Below are positions 8,764 through 18,778 of a DNA stretch of 64,000 bases, one piece after another. A program made the position numbers and the translations under genes. The stretch covers positions 744,257 to 808,256 of the forward strand of contig NZ_JADHDU010000001.1 in NCBI RefSeq assembly GCF_016820495.1, given 5' to 3'. Each line of letters begins with the position of its first letter. Within the stretch, counting starts at the first letter, position 1. Below the pieces are notes generated by a model that was not told where the DNA came from, searched no databases, and saw nothing but the letters and a program-made list of their open reading frames with translations. The DNA comes from Planococcus beigongshangi (lineage in GTDB: Bacteria > Bacillota > Bacilli > Bacillales_A > Planococcaceae).

Positions 8764-9924
8764 ATGAATATCCATGAATATCAGGGAAAACAAGTCCTGA
8801 AACAATATGGCGTATCGGTTCCGGAAGGCCACGTTGCTTTTTCTCCTGAAGAAGCAGTTAAAGCGGCAAAAGAACTTGGTACGGATGTTGTCGTAGTGAA
8901 AGCTCAAATCCACGCAGGTGGACGAGGCAAGGCAGGCGGCGTCAAGCTGGCTAAGAACTTGGACGAAGTGCGCGAATATGCCAAAGAACTTCTTGGCAAA
9001 GTGCTTGTCACTCACCAAACAGGTCCCGAAGGCAAAGAAGTTAAACGCCTTTACATCGAAGCGGGCAGCAACATCGAAAAAGAGTATTACCTTGGATTGG
9101 TCCTTGACCGTGAAACTTCACGCGTCACATTGATGGGCTCTGAAGAAGGCGGTATGGATATCGAGGAAGTTGCAGCCAACACACCTGAGCGAATCTTCTA
9201 TGAAGAAATCGATCCGGTTGCAGGCTTGACTGGTTTCCAGGCTCGCCGTATGGCATTCAACATGAACATCCCGGCTAAGCTTGTAAACAAAGCAGCCAAA
9301 TTGATGCTTGGCCTTTACCAGGCTTACGTCGAAAAAGACGCAGCAATCGTCGAGATCAACCCGTTGGTTGTCACTGGCGATGGCCAAGTCGTAGCATTGG
9401 ATGCGAAATTCAACTTCGATGCCAACGCTCTTGGACGTCATCCTGACATTATGGAAATGCGTGATTACGATGAAGAAGATGCCAAAGAAATCGAAGCTTC
9501 CAAGTATGACTTGAGCTATATTTCATTGGACGGAAACATCGGCTGTATGGTTAACGGTGCCGGCCTTGCTATGGCAACAATGGATACGATCAACTATTAC
9601 GGCGGCTCACCCGCTAACTTCCTTGACGTTGGGGGCGGTGCCACTGCTGAGAAAGTAACGGAAGCCTTCAAGATCATTCTTTCTGATAAGAATGTAAAAG
9701 GGATCTTCGTTAACATTTTCGGCGGTATCATGAAGTGTGACATCATTGCGGAAGGCGTTATCCAAGCTGCGAAAGAAGTCAGCCTGGAAGTGCCATTGGT
9801 AGTCCGTCTTGAAGGAACAAACGTGGAACTGGGCAAAAAACTGCTGAACGAATCAGGTCTGAACATCGTAGCTGCAGGCACTATGGCTGACGGCGCGAAA
9901 CAGATTGTAGAACTTGTAGGCTAA
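8764..9924 (+). CDS. sucC: Succinyl-CoA synthetase beta subunit (ADP-forming)
   Basis: Nucleotide-binding subunit of the TCA-cycle enzyme that interconverts succinyl-CoA and succinate with substrate-level phosphorylation. The start [20 protein letters not shown]-grasp segment [17 protein letters not shown] near residue 46 and the CoA-ligase part ([30 protein letters not shown]) are complete. At 386 aa it is standard. TTGGAGGATG precedes the ATG. sucD follows after 18 nt. Confidence 0.98.
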   Translation: MNIHEYQGKQVLKQYGVSVPEGHVAFSPEEAVKAAKELGTDVVVVKAQIHAGGRGKAGGVKLAKNLDEVREYAKELLGKVLVTHQTGPEGKEVKRLYIEAGSNIEKEYYLGLVLDRETSRVTLMGSEEGGMDIEEVAANTPERIFYEEIDPVAGLTGFQARRMAFNMNIPAKLVNKAAKLMLGLYQAYVEKDAAIVEINPLVVTGDGQVVALDAKFNFDANALGRHPDIMEMRDYDEEDAKEIEASKYDLSYISLDGNIGCMVNGAGLAMATMDTINYYGGSPANFLDVGGGATAEKVTEAFKIILSDKNVKGIFVNIFGGIMKCDIIAEGVIQAAKEVSLEVPLVVRLEGTNVELGKKLLNESGLNIVAAGTMADGAKQIVELVG

Positions 9925-9942
9925 AGAAGGGCAGGGACAAAA

Positions 9943-10845
9943 ATGAGTGTATACATTAATAAAGACACAAAAGTGCTTGTACAGGGAATTACAGGGTCAA
10001 CTGCCCTTTTCCATACAAAGCAGATGCTTGAATACGGAACGAAAATCGTTGCGGGTGTAACACCAGGCAAAGGCGGAACTGAAGTTGAAGGCGTACCTGT
10101 TTTCAATACAGTTGAAGATGCCGTAAAAGCTACAGGTGCCAATGTATCTGTAATTTATGTGCCGGCTCCTTTTGCTGCTGACGCAATTCTTGAAGCAGTG
10201 GAAGCTGAATTGGACATGGCGATCTGCATCACTGAGCATATCCCGGTACTTGATATGGTGAAAGTGAAGCGCTACATGGAAGGCAAGAAAACACGTCTTG
10301 TCGGACCAAACTGCCCGGGTGTCATCACTCCGGACGAATGTAAAATCGGCATCATGCCTGGATACATTCACAAAAAAGGACATGTCGGTGTTGTATCCCG
10401 CTCTGGTACATTGACGTACGAAGCGACTCACCAATTGTCTGAAGAAGGAATCGGCCAGTCGACGGCTGTCGGAATCGGCGGAGACCCTGTAAACGGCACG
10501 AACTTCATCGATGTATTGAAAGCTTTCAATGAAGATGAAGATACGTATGCTGTTGTTATGATCGGTGAAATCGGCGGAACGGCTGAAGAAGAAGCTGCTG
10601 AATGGGTGAAAGCGAACATGACTAAACCTGTTGTCGGCTTCATCGGCGGACAGACTGCTCCAGAAGGAAAACGTATGGGCCATGCCGGTGCGATCATTTC
10701 CGGAGGTAAGGGAACTGCTGCAGACAAGATTAAAGCGATGAACGAAGCTGGAATCGAAGTTGCAGACACACCTTCAGTTATCGGCGAGACTTTGATCAAA
10801 GTCATCAAAGAAAAAGGTCTATATGACGCTTGTAAGACTCATTAA
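9943..10845 (+). CDS. sucD: Succinyl-CoA synthetase alpha subunit
   Basis: CoA-binding and phospho-histidine subunit of succinyl-CoA synthetase. The CoA-binding Rossmann region starts [25 protein letters not shown] is near residue 121, and the phosphorylated His247 lies in [12 protein letters not shown]. Its 300-residue length is standard. It is co-transcribed with sucC and ends at a strong terminator, so the pair is a closed operon. Confidence 0.98.
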   Translation: MSVYINKDTKVLVQGITGSTALFHTKQMLEYGTKIVAGVTPGKGGTEVEGVPVFNTVEDAVKATGANVSVIYVPAPFAADAILEAVEAELDMAICITEHIPVLDMVKVKRYMEGKKTRLVGPNCPGVITPDECKIGIMPGYIHKKGHVGVVSRSGTLTYEATHQLSEEGIGQSTAVGIGGDPVNGTNFIDVLKAFNEDEDTYAVVMIGEIGGTAEEEAAEWVKANMTKPVVGFIGGQTAPEGKRMGHAGAIISGGKGTAADKIKAMNEAGIEVADTPSVIGETLIKVIKEKGLYDACKTH

Positions 10846-10856
10846 TAGATCGAAAC

Positions 10857-10885
10857 GCGGAACCTTTACTGGTTCCGCTTTTTTT
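10857..10885 (+). terminator. Intrinsic terminator after sucD
   Basis: Perfect 8-bp stem GCGGAACC/GGTTCCGC with a 6-nt loop and seven T. Confidence 0.92.
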
Positions 10886-10936
10886 GGTTTCACCGATCCG
10901 ATCCACCGAATGCATCCAATTATCTGAAAACAATCA

Positions 10937-10965
10937 TTTACACCAACTTCCACTAAGGCTACTAT
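10937..10965 (+). promoter_or_regulatory. Promoter of dprA
   Basis: TTTACA, 17-nt spacer, TACTAT about 57 nt before the chosen dprA ATG. Confidence 0.5.
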
Positions 10966-11021
10966 AAGAAGTAAGTCGCAGTTCATCCTTGTCAGGCATC
11001 CACAAAGAATGGAGGAACTTC

Positions 11022-11927
11022 ATGGACAAAATGTTTGAACACCGATTGCTGGCGCTTCATTATATTTATCCGAAACCGCTCAATCGCATCCGTTTGCTGA
11101 TGGGCGATGACCCAAACCTGGAGAAGCTGGAACACAGGCCGGCCTGGGAAATAAGCCAATTGCTCGGTGTTATGCCGGAGGCGGCGATTGCCTTAAGGAA
11201 TGCTTACCGAAAATCTCTCAACACCCCGTATGCTGAAACTTATGAGAAGCATAAGATACTCCCCATATCTTATAACCATCCCAATTATCCACAAAGTCTA
11301 TTCCATTTGATCGATCCGCCTGCCGTATTGTATGCGAGAGGCAATACCGGCTATCTACTCACTGAAGACCGAATCGGCATAATCGGCGCAAGACAGGCAT
11401 CCCACTATTCGCAGACGTCGATGCATAAGATCGTTCCGCAGCTTGTGTCAGCCGGCTTCATCATTGTCAGCGGCCTTGCAAAAGGAGCCGATGCCATGGC
11501 CCACCAAAAAGCGATTGACTGCGGCGGCAAGACGATTGCGGTGACTGGGAGCGGCTTTTTGCATCCCTATCCGAAAGAGAACAGGGAATTGAATAATATA
11601 ATAGAAGAAACTCAACTCGTCATTACCGAATATCCCCCATATATGCATCCGAAAAAATGGCATTTTCCGATGCGGAACCGCATTATCAGCGGGCTGGTCA
11701 AAGGGATTGTGGTAACAGAGGCGAAAGTGAAAAGCGGCACCCTCAGTACGATTGAACACGCCCTCGAGCACGGCAGGGATATATTTGCAGTCCCCGGCAA
11801 TATCGGTGCGGAATTGTCGGAAGGGCCGCATAAATTGATTGCAGATGGGGCAAAACCGGTTTGGAACGGGCTTCAAATAGTAGAGGAATACCGTCAGTTT
11901 CAGGCCGGAAATCATGCATTAAAATGA
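11022..11927 (+). CDS. dprA: DNA-processing protein DprA (Smf)
   Basis: Single-strand DNA-binding protein that protects incoming DNA and loads RecA in natural transformation. The Rossmann-like core shows IIGARQASHYS, VSGLAKGADAMAH, AVTGSGF, FPMRNRIISGL and FAVPGNI. I start at the ATG behind GGAGGAACTTC; a TTG 33 nt upstream lacks such a site. That gives 301 aa with a short N-terminal helical domain and no clear C-terminal winged helix, as in Bacillus DprA. dprA next to topA is the common Bacillales order. Confidence 0.95.
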   Translation: MDKMFEHRLLALHYIYPKPLNRIRLLMGDDPNLEKLEHRPAWEISQLLGVMPEAAIALRNAYRKSLNTPYAETYEKHKILPISYNHPNYPQSLFHLIDPPAVLYARGNTGYLLTEDRIGIIGARQASHYSQTSMHKIVPQLVSAGFIIVSGLAKGADAMAHQKAIDCGGKTIAVTGSGFLHPYPKENRELNNIIEETQLVITEYPPYMHPKKWHFPMRNRIISGLVKGIVVTEAKVKSGTLSTIEHALEHGRDIFAVPGNIGAELSEGPHKLIADGAKPVWNGLQIVEEYRQFQAGNHALK

Positions 11928-12029
11928 AAAGCCTTGCATTCATTCTGAAACTGTTATACATTTTGCACAGGTATTTCTTATTTATACAAAGTGTAAAAGT
12001 TTAAGAAACCTCTATGAGGAGGAGTAGTT

Positions 12030-14099
12030 ATGTCGGATTTTTTAGTGATTGTGGAGTCGCCCGCAAAGGCGAAGACAATCGAACGGTATTTGGGAAAAAA
12101 GTATAAAGTCCGCGCATCTTTAGGACATTTACGAGATTTACCCCGCAGCCAAATGGGCGTGGACGTTGAAAATAATTTTGAACCCCGTTATATCACCATC
12201 CGTGGTAAGGGGCCGATTCTCCAGGATTTGAAAAAAGAAGCGAAAAAAGCGAAAAAAGTCTATCTCGCGGCTGACCCCGACAGAGAAGGGGAAGCAATCG
12301 CCTGGCATTTGGCGCATGCACTTGGCGTCGATGTGGAATCGGATTGCCGCGTCGTCTTCAACGAAATTACGAAAGATGCCATAAAGGAATCGTTCAAGCA
12401 GCCACGTAAAATCGATATGGATTTAGTGGATGCCCAACAGGCGCGCCGTATTTTGGATCGACTTGTGGGGTACAGCATCAGTCCGTTATTATGGAAAAAA
12501 GTAAAAAAAGGTTTATCCGCAGGCAGGGTGCAGTCTGTTGCACTGCGGCTTGTCATTGACCGTGAAAATGAAATAAAGGCTTTTGAGCCGGAAGAGTACT
12601 GGTCGATTACCGGTGAATTCGAAAAAGCGAAAAAGAAATTCGAAGCACAGTTCTACGGCAACGCAGATGAAAAGATGAAGTTGGCAAACGAAGAGGATGT
12701 CAAAGCGGTCATGTCTGCGATGAAAGGGAAAACCTTCAACGTCAACCGCGTTGTAAAGAAAGAGCGGAAGAGAAATCCTTCCCCTTCTTTTACTACATCC
12801 TCACTGCAGCAGGAAGCAGCCCGCAAATTGAATTTCCGGGCCAAGAAGACAATGATGCTTGCACAGCAGCTTTATGAAGGTATTTCAGTGGGTAAAGAAG
12901 GCATCACCGGTTTGATCACGTATATGCGTACCGATTCGACCCGCATTTCCGATACGGCAAAACAGGATGCTATAAAATTCATCGAAGAAAAATATGGTTC
13001 CGACTTTGTCACGAAAACGGCAGGTGCCAAACAATCAGCCAAATCGCAGGATGCGCACGAAGCGGTCCGTCCGACGAGCGTCTTGCGCACACCGGAATCA
13101 TTGAAGAGTATTCTATCCCGTGATCTGTACCGTTTGTATAAGTTGATCTGGGACCGGTTCGTAGCGAGCCAGATGAGTCCTGCCGTATTGGATACGGTAA
13201 TGGCTGAGTTGCAGAACGGCAAAGCGGTCTTCCGTGCAAATGGCTCCCAAGTGAAATTCCCGGGATTCATGAAAGTGTATGTGGAAGGCACGGATGATAA
13301 AACGGAAGACAAAGACAATATCCTGCCGGAAATGGCAGAAGGGGATAAAGTCAAAGCGGTTGCCATTGAACCGAAACAGCATTTTACGCAGCCGCCGCCG
13401 CGATTTACGGAAGCGCGTCTCGTAAGAACATTGGAAGAACTGGGAATAGGCCGTCCGTCAACATATGCCCCGACGCTGGATACGATCCAAAAACGCGGGT
13501 ATGTGACGTTGGATGCGAAACGGTTCATTCCTACTGAACTGGGGGAAATCGTCCACAGTTTAGTACTTGAATTTTTCCCGGATATCATCAATATCGAATT
13601 TACAGCCAAAATGGAACATGATCTTGATAGTGTGGAAGACGGGGATGTGGAATGGAAGAAAATCATCGCTGAATTCTTCGCGGGTTTTGAAAAAGATGTT
13701 CAGGTAGCGGAAGAGGAAATGGAGAAAGTCCAAATCAAAGATGAACCCGCAGGGGAAGATTGCGAATTATGCGGTTCGCCGATGGTCTTCAAGCTTGGCC
13801 GGTACGGCAAGTTCATGGCCTGCAGCAATTTCCCGGATTGCCGGAATACTAAAGCCATCGTCAAGCATACGGGTGTGAAGTGCCCAACTTGTAAAGAAGG
13901 CGAAATCGTCGAACGCAAGAGCAAGAAAAAACGGATTTTCTACGGATGTGAACGATATCCGGAATGTGAATTCGTATCATGGGACAAGCCGATCGAACGG
14001 CCATGTCCGAAATGCAGCAGTTTGCTGGTAGAGAAAAAAGTCAAAAAAGGTGTTCAGATCGATTGTGTAAATTGTGATTACCAGGAAGAAGTACAATAA
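12030..14099 (+). CDS. topA: DNA topoisomerase I (type IA)
   Basis: Relaxes negative supercoils by cleaving one strand. The Toprim domain begins [18 protein letters not shown] and holds DPDREGEA at 82; catalytic Tyr298 is in [14 protein letters not shown]. Three C-terminal four-cysteine zinc ribbons follow (CELCGSP..., CPTCKEG..., CPKCSSL...), giving 689 aa as in B. subtilis TopA. AGGAGGAG precedes the ATG. trmFO follows after 19 nt and is probably co-transcribed. Confidence 0.98.
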   Translation: MSDFLVIVESPAKAKTIERYLGKKYKVRASLGHLRDLPRSQMGVDVENNFEPRYITIRGKGPILQDLKKEAKKAKKVYLAADPDREGEAIAWHLAHALGVDVESDCRVVFNEITKDAIKESFKQPRKIDMDLVDAQQARRILDRLVGYSISPLLWKKVKKGLSAGRVQSVALRLVIDRENEIKAFEPEEYWSITGEFEKAKKKFEAQFYGNADEKMKLANEEDVKAVMSAMKGKTFNVNRVVKKERKRNPSPSFTTSSLQQEAARKLNFRAKKTMMLAQQLYEGISVGKEGITGLITYMRTDSTRISDTAKQDAIKFIEEKYGSDFVTKTAGAKQSAKSQDAHEAVRPTSVLRTPESLKSILSRDLYRLYKLIWDRFVASQMSPAVLDTVMAELQNGKAVFRANGSQVKFPGFMKVYVEGTDDKTEDKDNILPEMAEGDKVKAVAIEPKQHFTQPPPRFTEARLVRTLEELGIGRPSTYAPTLDTIQKRGYVTLDAKRFIPTELGEIVHSLVLEFFPDIINIEFTAKMEHDLDSVEDGDVEWKKIIAEFFAGFEKDVQVAEEEMEKVQIKDEPAGEDCELCGSPMVFKLGRYGKFMACSNFPDCRNTKAIVKHTGVKCPTCKEGEIVERKSKKKRIFYGCERYPECEFVSWDKPIERPCPKCSSLLVEKKVKKGVQIDCVNCDYQEEVQ

Positions 14100-14118
14100 T
14101 TATCAGAGGTGTTCAACT

Positions 14119-15429
14119 ATGACAAAAACAGTAAACGTAATCGGAGCAGGACTCGCTGGAAGTGAAGCTGCTTGGCAAATCGCCAAACGGGGAGTGAACG
14201 TCCGTTTGTATGAAATGCGTCCGGTGAAACAGACGCCGGCCCACCACACAGACAAATTCGCTGAACTTGTATGCAGCAACTCGCTGCGTGCGAATTCGTT
14301 GACGAATGCAGTGGGTGTCATCAAAGAGGAAATGCGGATGATGGATTCGGTCATCATCGAATCCGCTGACCGTGCATCAGTGCCGGCTGGCGGCGCACTT
14401 GCGGTGGACCGCCATGAATTTGCTGGTGCAGTTACGGAGAAAGTCCGCAATCATCCGCTGGTTGAAGTGATCAATGAAGAAGTGACTGAAATTCCGGAAG
14501 GCATTACCATCATCGCGACGGGCCCGTTGACTTCCCCGGCTCTGGCTGAGAAAGTCCGCGAATTGACGGGTGAAGAATATCTTTATTTCTACGATGCAGC
14601 AGCGCCGATCGTTGAAAAAGACAGCATCGACATGGATAAAGTCTACTTGAAATCGCGTTATGACAAAGGTGAGGCAGCATACTTGAACTGCCCGATGACG
14701 GAAGAAGAGTTCAAACGCTTCCACACAGCATTGGTCGAAGCTGAAGTTGTGCCGTTGAAAGAGTTTGAAAAAGAGATTTATTTTGAGGGCTGTATGCCGG
14801 TTGAAGTGATGGCGGCAAGAGGCGAGAAGACTTTGACTTTCGGACCGATGAAACCGGTTGGCCTGGAAAATCCGAAAACGGGAGAACGGCCATATGCGGT
14901 TGTCCAGCTTCGCCAGGACGATGCAGCAGGAACGCTTTATAATATTGTCGGATTCCAGACACACCTGAAATGGGGACCGCAAAAAGAAGTACTGAAGCTG
15001 ATCCCGGGTCTCGAGAATGTCGAAATCGTACGTTACGGCGTCATGCACCGCAATACATTCATCAATTCGCCGCGCGTGCTGAAACCGACTTATCAGCTGA
15101 AAGCCAATCCGAATATTTTCTTCGCTGGCCAGATGACAGGAGTCGAAGGCTACGTGGAATCAGCAGGAAGCGGGCTTCTTGCTGGAGTCAATGCTGCGAA
15201 ACTTGCTCTTGGTGAAGAACTTGTCATCTTCCCGGCTGAAACTGCGCTCGGCAGCATGGCGCGTTATATTACGGAAGCCGACGGTGAGAACTTCCAGCCG
15301 ATGAACATTAATTTCGGGCTGTTCCCGGACCTTGGCGAACGCATCCGTTCAAAAGCGGAACGTGCAGAAAAACATGCAGACCGTGCACTCGAATCAATCC
15401 GCAATTACATGAATACCGTAACGGTTTAA
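14119..15429 (+). CDS. trmFO: Methylenetetrahydrofolate-tRNA-(uracil54-C5)-methyltransferase TrmFO (Gid)
   Basis: Folate- and FAD-dependent enzyme that makes ribothymidine at position 54 of tRNA in most Gram-positives. The FAD-binding N-terminus is [25 protein letters not shown] near 52 and the [20 protein letters not shown] stretch near 350 are family markers. I start at the ATG after AGAGGTG (436 aa), not at an upstream in-frame codon inside topA. It is the left chromosomal neighbour of the integrated element; its probable terminator is the attachment site and is broken by the integration. Confidence 0.97.
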   Translation: MTKTVNVIGAGLAGSEAAWQIAKRGVNVRLYEMRPVKQTPAHHTDKFAELVCSNSLRANSLTNAVGVIKEEMRMMDSVIIESADRASVPAGGALAVDRHEFAGAVTEKVRNHPLVEVINEEVTEIPEGITIIATGPLTSPALAEKVRELTGEEYLYFYDAAAPIVEKDSIDMDKVYLKSRYDKGEAAYLNCPMTEEEFKRFHTALVEAEVVPLKEFEKEIYFEGCMPVEVMAARGEKTLTFGPMKPVGLENPKTGERPYAVVQLRQDDAAGTLYNIVGFQTHLKWGPQKEVLKLIPGLENVEIVRYGVMHRNTFINSPRVLKPTYQLKANPNIFFAGQMTGVEGYVESAGSGLLAGVNAAKLALGEELVIFPAETALGSMARYITEADGENFQPMNINFGLFPDLGERIRSKAERAEKHADRALESIRNYMNTVTV

Positions 15430-15459
15430 TTGATAAAAGCCTCTAAATTTTGCTATAAT
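15430..15459 (+). promoter_or_regulatory. Split promoter at attL (ancestral xerC promoter)
   Basis: TTGATA overlaps the end of trmFO; an 18-nt spacer and TATAAT (with TGC before it) follow. The -10 lies inside the attachment core. In the uninterrupted chromosome this would stand about 85 nt before xerC; now it reads into the left end of the element. Confidence 0.5.
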
Positions 15460-15463
15460 TTAG
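15446..15463 (+). repeat. attL core
   Basis: AATTTTGCTATAATTTAG, 18 bp, repeated exactly at 31615-31632 in the same orientation. Flanking chromosomal bases to the left (AAAAGCCTCTA) match, inverted, those right of the other copy. These copies define the ends of the element. Confidence 0.88.
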
Positions 15464-15520
15464 GGATTGAATGAAAAAGCATTGATATATAAGGCTTTGT
15501 GATGAAATATTTAAGTTTTT

Positions 15521-15540
15521 GCCCACGAAATGCCCACGAA
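15521..15540 (+). repeat. Left arm-type integrase sites
   Basis: Two direct copies of GCCCACGAA, 11 nt apart (one helical turn), about 60 bp inside attL. The same pair recurs inside attR. They are probably binding sites for the N-terminal domain of the integrase. Confidence 0.6.
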
Positions 15541-15547
15541 AGACAGA

Positions 15548-15587
15548 AAACCCGCTAAGGAGTATATATCCTCGGCGGGTTTTTTCT
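15548..15587 (-). terminator. Terminator of the repressor-integrase operon
   Basis: AAAACCCGC...GCGGGTTTTTT stem with extra pairing AGGA/TCCT. T tracts are well placed for rightward and A tracts for leftward transcription, so it is likely bidirectional. It lies just after the integrase stop. Confidence 0.75.
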
Positions 15588-16776
15588 ATTCAACCATCGT
15601 ATTATATCCTTCTGAAAGCCGGCTCATAAATGCGTTGATCTTGGCCATGTTCATTTGCTCGGACCGTTTCGACATGTGGCCATAGCTGTCCAAGAGAACT
15701 TTCTTATTCTTATCTCCCATACGAGCAGAGATGAAGTTGATATCCGATACGTCCGATTCCCACATAAGTGTTTCGTGCGTATGTCGGAACATGTGCGGGT
15801 GGACGTGAGGGAAGTCATGACGAGCGCATAAGTTCTCCAGCGCGTCAGCATAGTTCAGCGGCTTCACGAAATGGCCCATGCCGTCAATGAACAGATAATC
15901 ACTTTTGGCATACGGATGCTTCAGCAAATACTTTTTCCGATACAGCAGCCATTCTTTCATCATCTGGGTAGTGACTGGATCGATTCCGATGATCCGCTCG
16001 CCGCTTTGACCGGTTTTGGTGGTCTTTTTAATGATATAACCATCATCCCCGCGAATAACTGTCTTGTGAATGTGCAGAGTGCCAATTTCAGCGCCTAAAA
16101 CGTCGTCTGTGCTTGTTTGGAAGTCTTTGATTCCCAAAGCACACAATTCCCCTATACGAGCGCCAGAAGCCACCAGAAGGGGCGTCAGATAGAAATAGTG
16201 AGGATGCTTTTCCATCCAGTCCTGTTTGAGCAACTGGAATAACTGCATGTACTCTTCCACTTCAAGCGTTTTCTTCTTCCTGGCAGTTTGTTTAACGGTC
16301 CGTGGGTAGGTGATCCGCTTCACCGGGTTCTTATAAATAATATCTTCCTGAATGGCTTCTTCAAATGCTTCGCCTATTGTGGAGTTCATCGTCTGGAGAG
16401 TTCGCTTGGAGTAATTAGGCGCAATATTATTGATGAATTGCTGATACATCGGTTTCGTCAGTTTTTCCATTGGTACGGATCCAAGCTTGTTTATAACCCG
16501 GTTCAAGTGATTCCGGATATTCCGGGCAGTGCCGGCCGAAACGTTTTCCTTCTTATAGACGGTGTACCACCATTCCAGGAAGTCAGAGACGGTCAGCTGA
16601 GCGTTTGTAATATCCACGCCGCGGATCAGCAGGCGTTCTTCTTCAATGGCCGCCTTATGTGCTGCAGCTTCGTTTTTAAATCCGCCTTTTGAACGTTCTA
16701 CCCATTCACCGGATGCCGGATGCTTATAGCGTATGCGGTATTCCCACTTTTGCCCGCGTTTTCGGTATGTGGCCAT
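15586..16776 (-). CDS. int: Site-specific tyrosine recombinase (satellite integrase)
   Basis: Phage-type integrase that inserts and excises the element at the trmFO-xerC site. The N-terminal AP2-like arm-binding part (residues 1-50) is followed by a SAM-like core-binding domain (60-160) and a catalytic domain with Arg207 (SGARIGE), HxxR at 338-341 (HMFRHTHETL) and a probable nucleophile Tyr375 (DSYGHMS). The usual LGH box reads MGD. AAGGAGTGAT precedes its ATG. It is downstream of the repressor gene by 8 nt, so one leftward transcript serves both. The 396 aa is normal. Confidence 0.95.
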   Translation of the reverse strand: MATYRKRGQKWEYRIRYKHPASGEWVERSKGGFKNEAAAHKAAIEEERLLIRGVDITNAQLTVSDFLEWWYTVYKKENVSAGTARNIRNHLNRVINKLGSVPMEKLTKPMYQQFINNIAPNYSKRTLQTMNSTIGEAFEEAIQEDIIYKNPVKRITYPRTVKQTARKKKTLEVEEYMQLFQLLKQDWMEKHPHYFYLTPLLVASGARIGELCALGIKDFQTSTDDVLGAEIGTLHIHKTVIRGDDGYIIKKTTKTGQSGERIIGIDPVTTQMMKEWLLYRKKYLLKHPYAKSDYLFIDGMGHFVKPLNYADALENLCARHDFPHVHPHMFRHTHETLMWESDVSDINFISARMGDKNKKVLLDSYGHMSKRSEQMNMAKINAFMSRLSEGYNTMVE

Positions 16777-16784
16777 TGGTTAGA

Positions 16785-17312
16785 TCACTCCTTTTTTTCA
16801 TCAGTTTTAACAGCGCCAGGGATTTGAAAGTTTTCATCTATTATAATTTTTATTAGATGGCGGTTATCCTCTTCGTCGTCATTGCTTAATTTACGAATAA
16901 GATAGTTTTCAATTAAACTTTTTATTTTGTCTCGATCAATTTCGTCCAAAGTTATTGTCTTATATGTCTTGAGATTGCTTTCATCATTTAAATGGAAGTA
17001 AATATCATTTACAAGGGATTCAATAGTGTTGTTTATAGAAGTTAAATTTTCTTCTTCATCAGAACTACGGTTAAAACCAAAAGCTTCCATTAAAGAATCC
17101 ACTTCAATTATGCCGGCCTTCTCCATCAAATCTTTATAACTCGTATTTAATCCATTCGCCAACTTCTGAATAGTATCAGTTTTGGGATTTTGCTGGGATC
17201 CTTTTTCTAATTGGGAAATGTAGGATTGTGAAATGCCTGAACGCCTTTCAAGTTCTCTCATAGAAAGTCCTTTTTCAGTTCTGATTTTCTTGATGTATTC
17301 GCCGAATTTCAT
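16785..17312 (-). CDS. CI/Stl-type repressor, XRE family
   Basis: N-terminal XRE helix-turn-helix (MKFGEYIKKIRTEKGLSMRE, then RRSGISQSYISQLEKG) followed by an acidic, helical C-terminal region with no LexA-type Ser-Lys protease motif that I can see. That is more like satellite Stl repressors than self-cleaving CI. I start at the ATG behind AGGAAGGAG (175 aa), not at the longer upstream frame. It faces the Cro-like gene across a 162-bp region with paired operators. Release of such repressors is often triggered by a helper-phage protein, but no specific inducer can be read here. Confidence 0.85.
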   Translation of the reverse strand: MKFGEYIKKIRTEKGLSMRELERRSGISQSYISQLEKGSQQNPKTDTIQKLANGLNTSYKDLMEKAGIIEVDSLMEAFGFNRSSDEEENLTSINNTIESLVNDIYFHLNDESNLKTYKTITLDEIDRDKIKSLIENYLIRKLSNDDEEDNRHLIKIIIDENFQIPGAVKTDEKKE

Positions 17313-17346
17313 ATTTTTATCTCCTTCCTCTATACTAATTGTTCTA

Positions 17347-17432
17347 ATTGTATCATTTTTGATAACTAAAGTAAATTTATTAATAGATTTCAATATATTT
17401 TGATTGTATTAGTTATCAATATGTGATAGGAT
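17347..17432. promoter_or_regulatory. Divergent lysogeny switch: two promoters and paired operators
   Basis: Leftward promoter: TTTACT-17-TACAAT (complement of 17375-17347). Rightward promoter: TTGTAT-17-TAGGAT at 17404-17432. TATCA-4-TGATA at 17351-17364 lies in the leftward promoter and TATCA-5-TGATA at 17414-17428 in the rightward one. Around them, TTGATAACTAA at 17359 and TTAGTTATCAA at 17409 are exact inverted copies. These are probable binding sites for the repressor and the Cro-like protein. Confidence 0.65.
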
Positions 17433-17474
17433 AAATTCAAGGTTGATATTAAATAGTCGAAAAGAGGTGAGGGA

Positions 17475-17726
17475 ATGATAAAGCTTGAATTTAAAAATGC
17501 TGATGAAACAAAGGTTTTGATTGGGAAGAAAGGTAAGAGTTTAAGGTCTTTTTCCCGTCAAATAGGCGTTTCTCAACCTTATCTGTCACAGGTATTAAAT
17601 TTAAAAAACAATCCTTCTGCTACTGTAGCCAAGAAAATCGCTGAAGGATTAGATTTAGAAATTGAAGATATTTTTTTTATAAAAATTGATAATAAAAGTT
17701 ATCAAAAGGGGGTGGCAGCCAAATGA
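17475..17726 (+). CDS. Cro-like XRE regulator
   Basis: 83-residue protein with one helix-turn-helix: SLRSFSRQIGVSQPYLSQVL followed by a second helix pair ending in AEGLDLEIEDIFF. It is the first rightward gene, opposite the repressor, the position of cro or str in phages and satellites. GAGGTGAGGGA precedes its ATG. It overlaps the next gene by 4 nt (ATGA). The role as antirepressor or early regulator is inferred from position. Confidence 0.8.
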   Translation: MIKLEFKNADETKVLIGKKGKSLRSFSRQIGVSQPYLSQVLNLKNNPSATVAKKIAEGLDLEIEDIFFIKIDNKSYQKGVAAK

Positions 17727-18028
17727 TCCAGGTGCAGATTGATGAATCGCAATTGAAAGCCCTCTATCTGGAGCAATTGGATAAACGCATGAAAGAAATT
17801 GAAGGCGAAGTGTTTTTCATGTCCAGTAAAGAGCTATGTCGCTTTGTGGGAATGTCTTGGCCATTGGTAAGCGCGCACTTGATTAGTGATTACGATTTCC
17901 CGAAAATTCGGATGGGCAATAAGTGGCTTTTCCCGAAAAGAGAAGTTGCGGAGTATATGCAGAAATATTACGAAGCAGTCCGGGATAACGGCGGGGATAT
18001 TAAAACTTATAAGAAGAAGGGCGGTTAA
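17723..18028 (+). CDS. DUF771-like DNA-binding protein, possible excisionase
   Basis: 101 aa. The middle holds a MerR/excisionase-like winged helix: VFFMSSKELCRFVGMSWPLV, then FPKIRMGNKWLFPKREVAEYM. This matches the DUF771 family common in Gram-positive phages just after cro. Such proteins are candidates for Xis or for helping early gene control. GGGGGTGG precedes the ATG, which overlaps the previous stop. Confidence 0.7.
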   Translation: MIQVQIDESQLKALYLEQLDKRMKEIEGEVFFMSSKELCRFVGMSWPLVSAHLISDYDFPKIRMGNKWLFPKREVAEYMQKYYEAVRDNGGDIKTYKKKGG

Positions 18029-18031
18029 GTT

Positions 18032-18157
18032 ATGAAAGCACTCAACAATTACTTTTTCGGTGAAGATACTATCAGTTTCTCGGATGCAGCTTACTTTTAT
18101 GGAACGTATGCAGCAACAGCAGCCATTGCGATCTACACGATGTTTTCAATCTATTAA
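18032..18157 (+). CDS. Small membrane-type protein (41 aa)
   Basis: Short open frame with GGGCGG before its ATG, fitting the tight spacing of the early operon. The C-terminal half is hydrophobic (YFYGTYAATAAIAIYTMF) and could form one transmembrane helix. No family recognised. Support is the ribosome-binding site, the operon position and the lack of overlap. Confidence 0.5.
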   Translation: MKALNNYFFGEDTISFSDAAYFYGTYAATAAIAIYTMFSIY

Positions 18158-18172
18158 AGGGAGGTTCGTCCA

Positions 18173-18352
18173 ATGGAATCATTCGAAGATAGAAGAAAGT
18201 TGCAAAACCTTATGAATAACGTTCAACTCGCGCTAATGGGCGGACAGGACATTTTTGACGAAGATTATTTCGAAGATGTAAAAAAACGCGCTGCTAAGGC
18301 GGAAAAGGCTTTGAAGGAATTACAAAACTTTATTGAAAAGGGAGAGAAATGA
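18173..18352 (+). CDS. Small hypothetical protein (59 aa)
   Basis: AAAGGGAGG precedes the ATG. The product is helical and charged (KKRAAKAEKALKELQNFIEK). It ends 1 nt before the start of the next gene. No family recognised; probably an early satellite gene. Confidence 0.6.
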   Translation: MESFEDRRKLQNLMNNVQLALMGGQDIFDEDYFEDVKKRAAKAEKALKELQNFIEKGEK

Positions 18353-18353
18353 A

Positions 18354-18689
18354 ATGACAATCAAAAATTTTGAATTTAACAATGAAGCAACTGGAATGCT
18401 ATACAATGCTTTGGATCTCGACGGGAATATGGGCTCAATTAATTTGCGTGTGGAGGTTTTGCAAGATATCTCCGTGAAAATGAAACATCTGCAAGAAGAT
18501 ATGGATCAATCTGTACATGAAGGGAATCAAAAATTCACTTTTACAGAACATCATCGCGAAGTCCGTATCTTGGCTGAACTTTTGTTTTACACCGTAAATG
18601 AACTTACGAAAAACAACAAAGAAGCCCGTACTACCGCTGATTCTATAATTGCTAAAGCAAAAGCAATGAATGGTGGTTCGGGGAAATAA
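18354..18689 (+). CDS. Hypothetical early protein (111 aa)
   Basis: Start ATG lies 7 nt after GGGAGAG; an in-frame TTG further upstream overlaps the previous gene and is less likely. The product begins MTIKNFEFNNEATGMLYNAL and is largely helical and acidic (ISVKMKHLQEDMDQSVHEG, LLFYTVNELTKNNKEA). No motif or family recognised. It lies between the regulators and the primase gene; the next 89 nt hold no gene. Confidence 0.65.
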   Translation: MTIKNFEFNNEATGMLYNALDLDGNMGSINLRVEVLQDISVKMKHLQEDMDQSVHEGNQKFTFTEHHREVRILAELLFYTVNELTKNNKEARTTADSIIAKAKAMNGGSGK

Positions 18690-18778
18690 AAAACCACCAC
18701 TCGGCAAAGTGATGGCAGTTAGAAAACTCTCAAATATTTAACTTTTATGCAACTAGCAAAGGCGGTGAAGAACAACCT

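Noticed and set aside
15430-15470. Integration into a tRNA or tmRNA gene
   Set aside because: The flanks contain no tRNA-like sequence; the site is an intergenic hairpin with a promoter -10.
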